Below, in pieces: positions 46,101-56,449 of a stretch of DNA of 64,000 bases. Numbering within the stretch: position 1 is the first letter of the stretch; the number at the start of each line of letters is the position of its first letter. The stretch covers positions 18,933,001 to 18,997,000 of the forward strand of contig CM044311.1 in assembly GCA_024291935.2 (NCBI GenBank). Reading direction: 5' to 3'. Both the position numbers and the translations under genes were made by a program. The notes beneath the pieces were generated by a model that did no database searches, was not told the origin of the DNA, and saw nothing but the letters and a program-made list of their open reading frames with translations. This DNA comes from Okapia johnstoni (Eukaryota > Chordata > Mammalia > Artiodactyla > Giraffidae).

Positions 46101-46218
46101 AAATTTCCACATGAAAGGACAAAAGCCATTCTGAATTGAAAGCACCTCAGGGATGGGGCTTTGGCTGGAATCACTGGCAGTGGAGGGAAGATAAGGAGGA
46201 GCGAGTGTAAGGAGGACA
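43111..46218. other. Long repeat-poor stretch
   Basis: 3.1 kb with no gene, SINE or LINE that I recognise, the longest such block here. 43190-43400 has the purine-rich texture of the ancient repeat at 380-1790. A short segment at 45720-45800 ('ctgctcttgtggagattgtc') resembles another ancient repeat. CT runs lie at 45680-45715 and 46000-46045. Confidence 0.4.
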
Positions 46219-46432
46219 GCTGCTGTTGTTGTTTAGTCTCTCAGTCACGTCTGAGTCTTTTGCGACCCCATGGACTGTAGCTCACCAGACCCCTCTGTCC
46301 ATGGGATTTCCCAGGCAAGAATACTGGAGTGGGTTGCCATTTTCTCCTCCTGGGGATTTTCCTGATCCAGGGATGGAATCTGCATCTCCTGCATTGACAG
46401 GTGTATTCTTTACCACTGAGCCAGCAGGGCAT
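46219..46432 (-). mobile_element. Bov-tA SINE
   Basis: Complete reverse unit, from a GCTGCTGTTGTTG tail to the head 'ccactgagccagcagggc'. Confidence 0.9.
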
Positions 46433-46734
46433 CAAGAGGTCTTAAATGTTCACTAAGTTCTCACTCGACCATCATCAGGGTCTGTGTTGCTCCAGATCCT
46501 GTCAGCAACACTGGATTTTTGTGAAAATAAGTCCATAGAGTCAACATTTACTTAAAGATTTGCACACAAAGAGAAAAGCAGGGATTGACTGCCCTCTGGA
46601 AGCCAAGGACCATTATACTTTTGTTCTCTTTTTATATATGAATAAAATGCAAGATTCCCCTGATCTTTCTGAGCATTGCTTCTGGATCCAAAGGTGAGGG
46701 AGATGCTTGTACTCACAAATAAATGAACTTATAC

Positions 46735-46880
46735 AGAGGATGAGATGGTTGGATGGCATCACCAACTCAATGGACATGAGTTTAGCAAACTCCAGGAGAT
46801 AGAGAAGAACAGAGAAGCCTGGCATGCTGCTGTCCATGGGGTTGCAAAGAGTCAGACACGACTGAGTGATTAAGCACATG
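46735..46880 (+). mobile_element. BovB 3'-end fragment
   Basis: Only the last 145 bp or so of BovB in sense orientation ('gatgagatggttggatggca' to 'gacacgactgagtgatt'). Confidence 0.85.
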
Positions 46881-47371
46881 CACACCACTTCAAAGGAATC
46901 CTGGGCCTTAGAAAGCCAAGGAGGAAACATTCTGGGGTCCAGGCTTAAAAAAATAAAAGAGCATGTCTTGGTATGGATGCATACCTTTTTTTTAAATTGC
47001 ATTTAGCTGATAATTTCATTTTTTATAGATTGAGAGATTGAGGGTTTATAGCAATCCTGAGCTGTGCAATTCAATTGACACCATTTTTTTTATCAGTATT
47101 TTCTCACTTTGTGTCTCAGAGTCACATTTTGGTAATTCTTGCAATATTTCAAACATTTTCATTATTATTATATTTGTTATGGTGATCTGTGATCACTGAT
47201 ACTCCTATTGAAATTGTTATGGGGAACCACAAACTGTGTCCATATACGACAGAGATATAAATGATAAATGTTGTATGTGTTCTGACTGCTCTAGCAACCA
47301 GCTGTTTTCCTATCTCTCTCCTTCTCCTTGGGTACAATAATATTGAAATCAGGCCAATTAATAACCTTACA

Positions 47372-48990
47372 ATGGCCTCTAAGTGTTCAAGTGAAAGGAA
47401 GTGTCACATATTCCTCACTTTAAATCAAAAGCTAGAAATGATTAAGCTTAGTGAAGAAGGCATGTCAAAAGCTGAGACAAGCTGAAAGACAGGCTTCTTG
47501 TGCCAAACAATTAAACAAGTTGTGAATGGAGAAGAAAAACTCTTGAAGGAAATCAAAAGTTCTACTCCAGTGAACACATAAATTATAAGAAAGTGAAACA
47601 GACTTATGGCTGATATAGAGAAAGTTTTAGTGGTCTGGATAGATGATCAAACCAGCCATGGCATTCCCTTAAGCTGAAGCTTAATCCGGAGCAAGGCCCT
47701 AACTCTCTTCATTCTATGAAGCCTGAGAGAGATCAGGAAAGACGCAGAGGAAAAGTCTGAAGCTAGCAGAGGTAGGTTCATGAGGCTTAAATGAGAAACC
47801 ATATAAGATCAAAGTTCAAGGAGAAGCAGCAGGTGTTGATATAGAAGCTGCAGCAAGTTATCTAAATCTAGCTAAGATAATTAATGGAGGTGGCTACATT
47901 AAATGACAGATCTTCAAGGTAGGCAAAACATTTCATTTCATTTCTCCCTTATACTGGGAGAAGATGCTAGCTATTTATGACTTTCATACCTAGAGAGAAG
48001 TCAATGCCTGGCTTCAAAGGATAGGCTGATTCTCTTGTTTGGGGCTAATGGTGCTGGTGACTTCAAGTTGAAACAAATTCTCTTTTACCATCCCCCAACC
48101 CTAAGAATTATGCTCATTCTATCACTACTCTATAACTGGAACAACAAAACTGGATCACAGTATATCTGTTTATAACATAGTTTCCTGAATATTTTAGGCC
48201 CACTGCTGAGAACTACGATTCAGAAAAATTGATTCCTTTCAAAATATGGCTGCTCATTGATAATGAACCCAGTCACCTAAGAGCTCTGATGGAGATGTAT
48301 AATGAGATTAATGTTGTTTTCATGCCTGCTCATGCAACATCTATTCTGCAGACCACAGGTCAAGGAGTCATTTGGACTTTCAAGTATTGTTACTTAAGAT
48401 ATGCATTTCTTAAGGCTAAAGCTGTCATACACAGTGAGTCCTCAGTTGGATCTGGGAGAAGTAAATTGGAAACTTTCTGGAGAGGACTCACTGTGCTAGA
48501 CGCCATTAAGAACATTTGTGATATATACAAAGAGGTCAAAATATAAAAATTAACAGGAGCTTGGAAGAAGCCGATTCCAACCCTCATGAATGACTTTGAG
48601 GGATTAAAGACCTCAGTGAAAGAAATAGCTACATACGGGGTGGAAATAGCAAGAGACCTAAAAGGAGAAGTTGAGGAGCCTGAAGAAGTGACTGAATTGC
48701 TTTAATCTCATGATAAAACATAAAGAGATTAGGAGCTGCTTTTTTATGCAGCTTATGCACTTTAAACACTCAAAGAAAGTGTTCTTTGAGATGTATTCTA
48801 CTCCCAGTACAGATGCTGCAAAGATTGCTGAAATGACAACAAAATATTTAGAATATCAGTTAAATATAGTTGATAAACAGCAGCAGGGTTTGAGAGGATT
48901 GACTCCACTTCAAAAAGTCCTACTGTTGGTAAAATGCTGTCAAACAGCATTCCGTAGCATTGTATGCTATGGAAAAATCAGTCGTGAAAA
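47372..48990 (+). pseudogene. Tigger1 transposase relic
   Basis: It starts at ATG 47372 (MASKCSSERKC), followed by the CENP-B/pogo-type helix-turn-helix (LNQKLEMIKLSEEGMSKAE), which would bind the terminal repeats. The DDE-type catalytic core is decayed. The first Asp codon position near 47922 reads GGC, with extra sequence after it. The second survives (LLIDNE, 48259-48261). The third reads Gly at 48358-48360 (TTGQGVIW). Frames 47261-47485, 48229-48546 and 48710-49009 are pieces of it, separated by stops and shifts. It is related by descent to host CENP-B/JRK/TIGD genes but is not one of them. Confidence 0.9.
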
Positions 48991-49002
48991 GAAAAGTCAA
49001 TT

Positions 49003-50012
49003 TGACTGAAATAGCGTGGAGTCTGGCTGCTCAATAGCGTGGAGTCTGGCTGCTCGCCGCTGAAAAGCCAATACACAGCCTAGGTTGGTGGAAAGGAAAG
49101 TTTGCTTTATTTCAGATGCCAGCAACTGGTGGGGAGAGGGTAGCGGACATCTGTCCAAGAGTTGATTCCCGTCCTCCCCCACTCCCCGCCACTGGCAACC
49201 TGTGGGGCAAGACATTTACAGACGGAAGTCGGGAATGGGGGACTACCTATAGAAACAGCTCAGTCAGCTCTCACAGTCATCTTCAAATTGATCAACAGTG
49301 CTCTGACCAGGGTCATCTAGGTTGTTTTAGGTACAGTTAATCTTCAATTCCAGGGCCCATTTGTTCCCATTTCCTTGCAGCCAGTTCTCAGAATTGTGGC
49401 GGCTCATGGTCTGGGTACACAGTCTGGTCATCACGTAGTTAACTTCTCCACCTGGGGTTATAGTATCTATAAGACAGCTCACAGGATGTGGCTCAGAATA
49501 TTATCTACAGCCCTTGAGAAAGAACTAAACGTCCTTGACTATGCTTAATGATTACATTATTATTATTTCATCTTCTTTGACTGTCTCCCTTTGTCCATAT
49601 TTCTCACCTCTCTGATTAAACTTCAGTTCAGTTCAGTCGCTCACTTGTGTCTGACTCTTTGCAACCCCACGGACTGCAGAACACCAGGCCTCCCTGTCCA
49701 TCACCAACTCCCGGAGTTTACCCAAACTCATGTCCATTGGGTCGGTGATGCCATCCAACCATCTCATCCTCTGTCATCCCTTTCTCCTCCTGCCCTCAAT
49801 CTTTCCCAGCATCAGGGTCTTTTCAAATGAGTCAGCTCTTTGCATCACTTTGGTGGCCAAAGTATTGGAGTTTCAGCTTCAACATCAGTCCTTCCAATGA
49901 ACACAAGACTGATCTCTTATTCTTTGACTAAAGTTTTCCACAGAAAAAAGGCAGGCAGAGGACATAGTGGGGGGTGGGGTGGGCAAGAACCATAGGGTCA
50001 TGTTCTGTTTCA
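49003..50012 (-). repeat. Solo LTR, class-I ERV-like, inside Tigger1
   Basis: Same family as 23613-24316 and, without the BovB inside it, almost the same length (about 717 against 704 bp). It is TG...CA bounded. Flanks AATT (48999-49002) and AACT (50013-50016) fit a 4-bp TSD that has since diverged. A 23-bp unit (AATAGCGTGGAGTCTGGCTG plus CTC) is duplicated in tandem at 49010-49055, close to what is the 3' end of the LTR in sense orientation. No viral genes adjoin. Confidence 0.85.
49624..49915 (-). mobile_element. BovB 3' end inside the LTR
   Basis: BovB tail to about 290 bp upstream. It interrupts LTR text that is continuous in the 23.6-kb copy ('gattaaacttattctttgac'). Only CTT is shared by both junctions, so the TSD is very short or absent. 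Confidence 0.9.
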
Positions 50013-50230
50013 AACTGATGCAGCAAATTTCATTGTCTTATTTTAAGAAATTGTCACTGTCACCCGGACCCTCAGCAACCTCCACTCTGATAAGTCAGTG
50101 GCTATTAACACAAAGGCAAGACTCTCTATGAGCAAAAAGATTGACTTACTGAAGCCTCAGATGGTGGTTAGCATCTTTCAGTAATAAACTATTTTTTGAT
50201 TAAGGTATGTACATTTTTTTTAGACATAAT

Positions 50231-51078
50231 GCAGCCATGAAATTAAAAAACGCTTGCTCCTTGGAAGAAAAGCCATGACCAACCTAGACAGTATATTAAA
50301 AAGCAGAGACATTACTTTGCCAACACAGGTCCATCTAGTCAAAGCTATGGTTTTTCCAGTAGTCATGTATGGATGTGAGAGTTGGACTACAAAGAAAGCT
50401 GAGCACCAAAGAATTGATGCTTTTGAACTGTGGTGTTGGAGAAGACTCTTGAAAGTCCCTTGGACAGCAAGGAGATCCAACCAGTCTATTCTAAAGGAAA
50501 TCAGTCCTGATATTCATTGGAAGGACTGATGCTGAAGCTGAAACTCCAATACTTTGGCCACCTGATGTGAAGAACTGACTCATTTGAAAAGACCCTGATG
50601 CTGGGAAAGATTGAAGGTGGGAGGAGAAGGGGATGACAGAGTACGAGATGGTTGGATGGCATCACTGACTCAATGGACATGCTGCTGCTGCTGCTGCTGC
50701 TAAGTCGCTTCAGTCATGTCCGACTCTGTGTGAGGCTCCCCCGTCCCTGGGATTCTCCAGGCAAGAACACTGGAGTGGGTTGCCATTTCCTTCTTCAATG
50801 CATGAAAGTGAAAAGTGAAAGTGAAGTCGCTCAGTCGTGTCTGACTCTTAGCAACCCCATGGACTGCAGCCTACTAGGCTCCTCCATCCATGGGATTTTC
50901 CAGGCAAGAGTACTGGAGTGGGGTGCCATTGCCTTCTCTGCAATGGACATGGTAAAGATTTGGGTAAAGTTTGGGTAAACTCCGGGAGTTGGTGATGGAC
51001 AGGGAGGCCTGGCGTGCTGCAGTCTATGGGGTCGCAAAGAGTCGGATACAACTGAGCAACTGAACTGAACTGAACTGA
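50231..51078 (+). mobile_element. BovB LINE, 5'-truncated, split by BOV-A2
   Basis: Sense BovB from 'gcagccatgaaattaaaaaa' to the tail GAACTGAACTGAACTGAAG. The coding fragment 50254-50529 (LDSILKSRDITLPTQVHLVK) is the C-terminal part. It adjoins the end of Tigger1 without the missing Tigger tail reappearing on its far side. Confidence 0.9.
50682..50940 (-). mobile_element. BOV-A2 SINE nested in BovB
   Basis: Reverse dimer starting with a (CTG)n run. The perfect 11-bp TSD CAATGGACATG is at 50671-50681 and 50941-50951. Removing it restores continuous BovB. Confidence 0.95.
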
Positions 51079-51429
51079 AGCAACTTATGAAGTTCAAATT
51101 CTTAGCCAGTAATTGGGTACCTCGGCCTCTCACATTTTTTGTACGATATATAGAAATCTCCATGAAGATCTGGCTATGCCATGAGCTGATGACTTAAACA
51201 TTAAAGACTTCAAAGAGTTGATTATGTTTTGATCAAAACTGGACTAATTTCTCCTCTTATTCTATTGGTTTAGGAATTCCAATTAAACTTGATCATATAC
51301 TATGTTTTAGCTATTACATGCCTGCACTTTTACATGCTTAGAAATCATTATCAACTACATTACAGCAATCTGAATATAATATTTTATTTCACCTTTTGCT
51401 TTTTCAAATTAAACTATAGCACCCATGGA
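51079..51429. other. Unassigned stretch
   Basis: AT-rich; no gene or repeat recognised. Confidence 0.4.
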
Positions 51430-51718
51430 GAGAAGGGTGAAAAAGCTGGCTGACTTAAAACTCAGCATTCAGAAAAGTAAGATCATGGCATCCGGTCCCA
51501 TCACTTCTTGGCAAGTAGACGGGGAAACAATGGAAACAGTGGGAGACTTTTTTTTTGGGGGGGGGGGGGGTGGGGTCCTCCAAAATCAATACAGATGGTG
51601 ACTGCTGCCATGAAATTAAAAGATGCTTGCTTCTTGGAAGAAAAGCTATCACCAACCTAGACAGCATATTAAAAAACATAGACATTACTTTGCCAACAAA
51701 GGTTCATCTAGTCAAAGC
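51430..51718 (+). mobile_element. BovB internal fragment without its 3' end
   Basis: Sense BovB from 'agaagggtgaaaaagctggc' to 'catctagtcaaagc', then an abrupt switch to SINE sequence. It contains a poly-T/poly-G run (T at 51548-51556, G at 51557-51570). Confidence 0.85.
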
Positions 51719-51886
51719 TGCCTGCCATAACAGGAGACCTGGGTTCGATTCCTGGTTTGGGAAGATTCCCTGGGGAAGGAAATGGTAACCCACTTCAGTA
51801 TTCTTGCCTGGAGTGTCCCACGGACAGGGAGCCTGGTGTGCGTCCATGGGGTCGCAAGAGTTGGACACGACATAGCGATGAAACCA
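51719..51886 (+). mobile_element. Bov-tA SINE lacking its head, fused to BovB
   Basis: It begins within the SINE at 'tgcctgccataacaggagac', directly abutting BovB, and ends 'gttggacacgacatagcgat'. Confidence 0.85.
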
Positions 51887-51911
51887 CCACTATGCTTAAC
51901 CTTAGTCGATT

Positions 51912-52068
51912 CTGGGAGTGGTTTAGTCGCTAAGGTGTGTCCAACTCTTGTGACCCCCGTGGGTGTAGCCAGCCAGGCTCCTCTGTTCACGTGATTTCCC
52001 AGGCAAGAACACTGGAATGGGTTGCCATTTCCTTGTCCAGGGGATCGTCTCAATCCAGGAATTGAAAG
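51912..52068 (-). mobile_element. Bov-tA SINE, opposite orientation
   Basis: Reverse unit from 'ctgggagtggtttagtcgct' to 'caatccaggaattgaa', head part missing. With 51719-51886 it forms an inverted pair about 25 bp apart. Confidence 0.85.
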
Positions 52069-52071
52069 ATC

Positions 52072-52377
52072 AAGGTCCTCTGAAAGCTCTAGGGGATAAT
52101 CCTTCCTTGCTTCTTCCAGCTTCTGGTGGCTCTTTATGTTTCTTGGCATAGAGCTATGTGACTCTAATCTCTGCTTTCTCTCCAAGGAGTCTGAGTCTCA
52201 ACTCTTCCTCTGTTTTTCTCTTATTAGAATGCCTGTCATTGGATTTAGGGCCCATCTTAATTTAATTATATCTATGATCTAATCAGATCTATTTTTCCAA
52301 ATGAGATAATTTTCATAGGTTCTGGAGGTTAGAGCATAGACATATCCTTCAGGGGCCACCATTCAATCCACTGCATT
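52072..52377 (-). repeat. MaLR-type LTR fragment
   Basis: 'cttgcttcttccagcttctg', 'gtcattggatttagggccca', 'ttttccaaatgagataattt' and 'ggggccaccattcaatccac' follow an MLT1-like LTR in reverse. Confidence 0.75.
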
Positions 52378-52426
52378 TTTGTTTCCTTGGTCTATTTATC
52401 TATTCTTGTGCTAATACCCAATGTGA

Positions 52427-52605
52427 GCATGATCAGTCACACAGTCCTGTCTGACTCTGTGACCCCTGGACTGTAGTCTGCCAGGCTCCTCTGTCCATGG
52501 GATTGTCCAGGCAAAAATACTGAAATGGGTTGCCATTTCCTCTTCCAGGGGATCTTCCTGACCCAGGGATCGAACCCACATCTCCTGCATTGACAGGTGG
52601 ATTTT
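52427..52605 (-). mobile_element. Bov-tA SINE
   Basis: Reverse unit from 'gatcagtcacacagtcctgt' to 'tgcattgacaggtgga', lacking the last head bases. Confidence 0.9.
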
Positions 52606-54031
52606 TTTTAGCAATACCTAGTGTTAATTACTACAGCTTGATAATAAGTTATAAAATTGAATTATATAAAATTTTCACTTTCATGCTTCTTCATTATTAT
52701 CTTGCTTATTCTTGGTCCTTTAACTGTGTGTCTTAGAATTATCTATTTCCACAATAAAACCTACTGGGATTTCAATTGGCATTATACTGAATCTACAAGT
52801 CAACTTGTGGTTAATTAAGATTTTAATAATGTTGAGTCTTCTATTGTGGGATATCTGTCCATTTATTTAGGTCTTTTAAAAAATCCTCTCATCAGGGTTT
52901 TATCATTTTCATTTTAGGCATCTTGTTTAACTTTTGTTAGATTTATTCCTAGATATTATTATTTCTGATGCTATTATAAATTTTTTAAAATTGTATTTTC
53001 TAATTGTTGCTAATGTATAGAAAAATAACTTATCTTTATGTATTATTTTTGTATCTAGATTTTTTGCTAAATTTGCTTAATAATCCTAAATTGTAGTATA
53101 GATTCTTTTGAATTTCATGTATATACTACCATTTCACCTGCAAATAATGACAGTTTGGTTTCTTTCATTTGAATCTTTATACCTTTTGCTTTATTACACT
53201 TTTTTAGAATTTCTATACAATGTTGAATGAAACTAATAATGGTAGCTGTAGGTAACTTGTAGATGCAGTTTTATCAGATTTTCAGATTAAGGGACTTCTG
53301 TTTATCTGATTAAGGAATTTCCCTTTTATTCTTTTTTTGCTGTAAGTTTTCATCATGACCAAGTGTTTCTTTAAATTAAATGCCCTTTCACTATCCTTTT
53401 GTGTAATCATTTTCCCCCTTTATTCTGTTAATGTGTTAGATGATACTGATTGGTGTTCAAATGTTAAAATAACCTTGTATCCCTGGGATAAACCCCATTT
53501 TCTCTTCTTTATATACTATTTGATTCTTTTTCAGTTCAGTTCAGTCACTCAGTCGTGTCCAGCTCCTTGTGACCCCATGGACTGCAGCACGCCAAGCCTC
53601 CCTGTCCATCACCAACTCCCGGAGTTTACTCAAAGTCATGTCTATTGAGTCGGTGATGCCATCTAACCATCTCATCTTCTGTCGTCCCCTTCTTCTTCTG
53701 CCTCAATCTTTCCCAGCATCAGGGTCTTTTCCAACGAGTCAGCTCTTCGAATCAGGTGGCCAAAGTATTGGAGTTTCAGCTTCAGCATCAGTCTTTCCAA
53801 TGAATATTCAGGACTGATATCCTTTAGGATGGACCGGTTAGATCTCCTTGCAGTCCAAGGGACTTTTAAGAGTCTCCTGCACACCACAGTTCAAAAGCAT
53901 CAATTCTTTGGTGCTCAGCTTTCTTTACAGTCCAACTCTCACATCCATACACGACCACTGGAAAAACCATAGCTTTGACTAGGCGGACATTTGTTGGCAA
54001 AATAAAGTCTCTGCTTTTTAATATGCTGTCT

Positions 54032-54432
54032 CAGTCAGTTCAGTTCAGTTGCTCAGTCATGTCCTACTCTTTGCGACCCCATGAACTGTAGCATGCCAGG
54101 CCTCCTTGTCCATCACCAACTGCCAGAGTCTACCCAAACCCATGTCCATTGAGTCGGTGATGCCATCCAACCATCTCATCCTCTGTCTTCCCCTTCTTTT
54201 CCTGCCCTCAATCTTTCCCAGCATCAGGGTCTTTTCCAATGAGTCAGCTCTTCGCATGAGGTGGCCAAAGTATTGGAGTTTCAGCTTCAACATCAGTCCT
54301 TCCAATGAATATCCAGGACTGATCTCCTTTAGGATGGACTGATTGGATCTCCTTGCAGTCCAAGGGACTCTCAAGAGTCTTCTCCAACACCACAGTTCAA
54401 AAGCATCAATTCTTCAGCATTCAGCTTTCTTT
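54032..54432 (-). mobile_element. BovB nested in BovB, same orientation
   Basis: A 401-bp 5'-truncated BovB inserted at an internal site of the host BovB. The perfect 11-bp TSD ATATGCTGTCT is at 54021-54031 and 54433-54443. Without the TSD this would look like a tandem duplication with a deletion. Confidence 0.95.
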
Positions 54433-54452
54433 ATATGCTGTCTAAGTTGGTC

Positions 54453-55640
54453 ATAACTTTTCTTCCAAGAAGCAAGCCTCTTTTAATTTCATGGCTGCAG
54501 TCACCATCTGCAGTGATTTTGGAACCCCCCAAAATAAAGTCTGTCACTGTTTCTCCATCTATTTGCTATGAAGTGATGGGACCAGATGCCATGATCTTAG
54601 TTTTCCGAATGTTGAGCTTTAAGCCAATCTTTTCACTCTGCTCTTTCACTTTCATCAATAGACTCTTTAGTTCTTCTTTGCTTTCTGCCATAAGGGTGCT
54701 TTCATCTGCATATCTGAGGTTATTGATATTTCTCCCAGCAATCTTGATTCCAGCTTGTGCTTCTTCCAGTCCAGCATTTCTCATGATGTATTCTGCATAG
54801 AAGTTGAATAAGCAGGGTGACAATATACAGCCTTGATGTGCTCCTTTCCCTATTTGGAACCAGTCTGTTGTTCCATGTCCAGTCCTAACTGTTACTTCTT
54901 GACCTGCCGACACATTTCTAAAGAGGCAGGTCAGGTCACCTGGTATTCCCATCGTTTGAAGAATTTTCCACAGTTTATTCTGATACACACTGTCAAAGGC
55001 TCTGGCATAGTCAATAAAGCAGAAGTAGATGTTTTTCTGGAACTCTCTTGCTTTTTTGATATCCAACAGATGTTGGCAATTTGATCTCTGGTTCCTCTGC
55101 CTTTTCTAAATGCAGCTTGAATATCTGGAAGTTCATGGTTCACGTATTGTTGAAGCCTGGCTTGGAGAATTTTGAGCATTACTTTGCTAGTGTGTGAGAT
55201 GAGTGCAACTGTGCATTAGTTTGAGCATTGTTTGGCACTGTCTTTCTTTGGGATTGGAATGAAAACTGACTTTTCCAGTCCTGTGGCCACTGCCATTTTC
55301 CAGAAATGCTGGCATATTGAGTGCAGCACTTTCACAGCATCATCTTTTAGGATTGAAAGAGCTCAACTGGAATTCCATCACCTCCACTAGCCTTGTTTGT
55401 AATGATGCTTCCTAAGGTCCATTTGACTTCTCATTCCAGGATGTCTGGGTCTAGGTGAATGATCACACTATCGTGATTATCTGGGTCGTGAAGATCTGTT
55501 TTGTATAGCTCTTCTGTGTATTCTTGCCACCTCTTCTTAATATCTTCTGCCTCTGTTAGGTCACTACCATTTCTGTCCTTTATTGATCCCATTTTTCATG
55601 AAATATTGCCTTGGTATCTCTAATTTTCTTGAAGAGGTCT
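54453..55640 (-). pseudogene. BovB reverse transcriptase fragment
   Basis: Minus frames 54931-55179 (LKILQARLQQYVNHELPDIQ) and 54566-55066 (FCFIDYARAFDSVYQNKLWK; RYADESTLMAESKEELKSLL) show RT blocks. The catalytic box reads YADE instead of YADD, a change of a key metal-binding Asp. Frameshifts separate the pieces. Confidence 0.85.
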
Positions 55641-56084
55641 CTAGTCTTTCCCATTCAATTGTTTTCCTCTATTTCTTTGCATTGATTTCTTTGATATTTT
55701 ATTAATGATTTTTGAATCTACATTCGTGAGAGTTACTGGCCTATACTTATCTCTTTTTGAATGCAATTGTATTTTGCCAACTTTGTAAAATAGGATGGGA
55801 AACATTCTTTCTTTCCTTAATATCTGAGGAAATTTGTCTAAGTTCTTCCTTAAATGTTAATAATTCTTCTGGGCCCAGAGTTTTCTTTGTGAGAAGGTTT
55901 TAAATTATGGATTTAGTCTAATCAAGTTCAATTTATATAAAGCATGTCTATGGTCACACAGCATATATATTTACATTTTCATACTGTTTCCTTAAACTTT
56001 TAACACATCTTGACATATTCCAAATCTCACATTTAATTTTGGTCTGCTTCTATCAGGTATCTGAATGGCCTGTGTGTGCATGGT

Positions 56085-56395
56085 AATCTCTTCAGTTGTG
56101 TTGGACTTCTTGCAATCCCATGGTCTATAGCCCACCAGGCTCCTCTGTCCATGGGATTCTCCAGGCAAGAGTACTGAAGTGAGTTGCCATGCCCTCCTCC
56201 AGGGGATCTTCTCAATCCAGGGATCAAACCTGTGTCTCTTACATCTCCTGCATTGGCAGGCAGGTTCTTTACCTTGTGAGTCGCTCAGTTGTGTCTGACT
56301 CTTTGGAATCCCATGGACTGCAGCCTGCCAGGCTCCTTTGTCCATGGAATTCTCCAGGCAAGAATACTGGAGTGGGTTGCTATTTCCTTCTCCAA
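56085..56395 (-). mobile_element. Tandem Bov-tA SINE dimer
   Basis: One complete reverse unit (56085-56275) and a second partial unit (56276-56395), both minus. Confidence 0.85.
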
Positions 56396-56449
56396 AGAGC
56401 CAAAGTAAGTCTGCTAAGAGAAAGAAATATTTTCCTAACATGTGTGAGT

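Larger units (their letters stand above)
46976..50228 (+). mobile_element. Tigger1 DNA transposon, split by an LTR
   Basis: The 5' terminal region (GCATACC near 46980, preceded by TA) is followed by 'ttttggtaattcttgcaata', the transposase ORF (from ATG 47372) and, beyond the LTR at 49003-50012, the 3' region 'attttaagaaattgtcactg', ending at 'tttagacataatg'. Tigger elements are pogo-type cut-and-paste transposons with TA target sites, extinct in mammals. The 3' terminal inverted repeat is missing, apparently replaced at the BovB junction at 50231. Confidence 0.9.
53531..55686 (-). mobile_element. BovB LINE, 1.75 kb net, with nested BovB
   Basis: 53531-54031 and 54433-55686 are one BovB in reverse, separated by a younger BovB. 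It extends from the tail to the linker/RT boundary. TTGATTCTTT before and TTGATTTCTTT after are an approximate TSD in the host L1. Confidence 0.9.
52378..55935 (-). mobile_element. Old L1 ORF2 region, interrupted
   Basis: 52378-53528 and 55687-55935 carry reverse-complement L1 ORF2 sequence: 'ggtctatttatctattcttg', 'atttattcctagatattatt' and 'aaccttgtatccctgggata', then 'aatgatttttgaatctacat' and 'atgttaataattcttctggg'. There is no ORF. It hosts the BovB pair at 53531-55686 and a SINE at 52427. Confidence 0.8.

Noticed and set aside
47261..49009. Domesticated TIGD/JRK-type host gene
   Set aside because: The reading frame is broken, two catalytic Asp positions read Gly, and an LTR interrupts the element. 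It is an ordinary Tigger1 relic.
49003..49915. CRISPR-like or other prokaryotic repeat arrays among the recurring 20-30-bp motifs
   Set aside because: All the recurring motifs are parts of BovB, Bov-tA or BOV-A2 copies with TSDs. There is no regular repeat-spacer spacing and the sequence is mammalian.
23613..50012. One giant provirus between the two related LTRs
   Set aside because: Each LTR has its own short flanking repeat, they sit in different host repeats, and I saw no retroviral genes between them.
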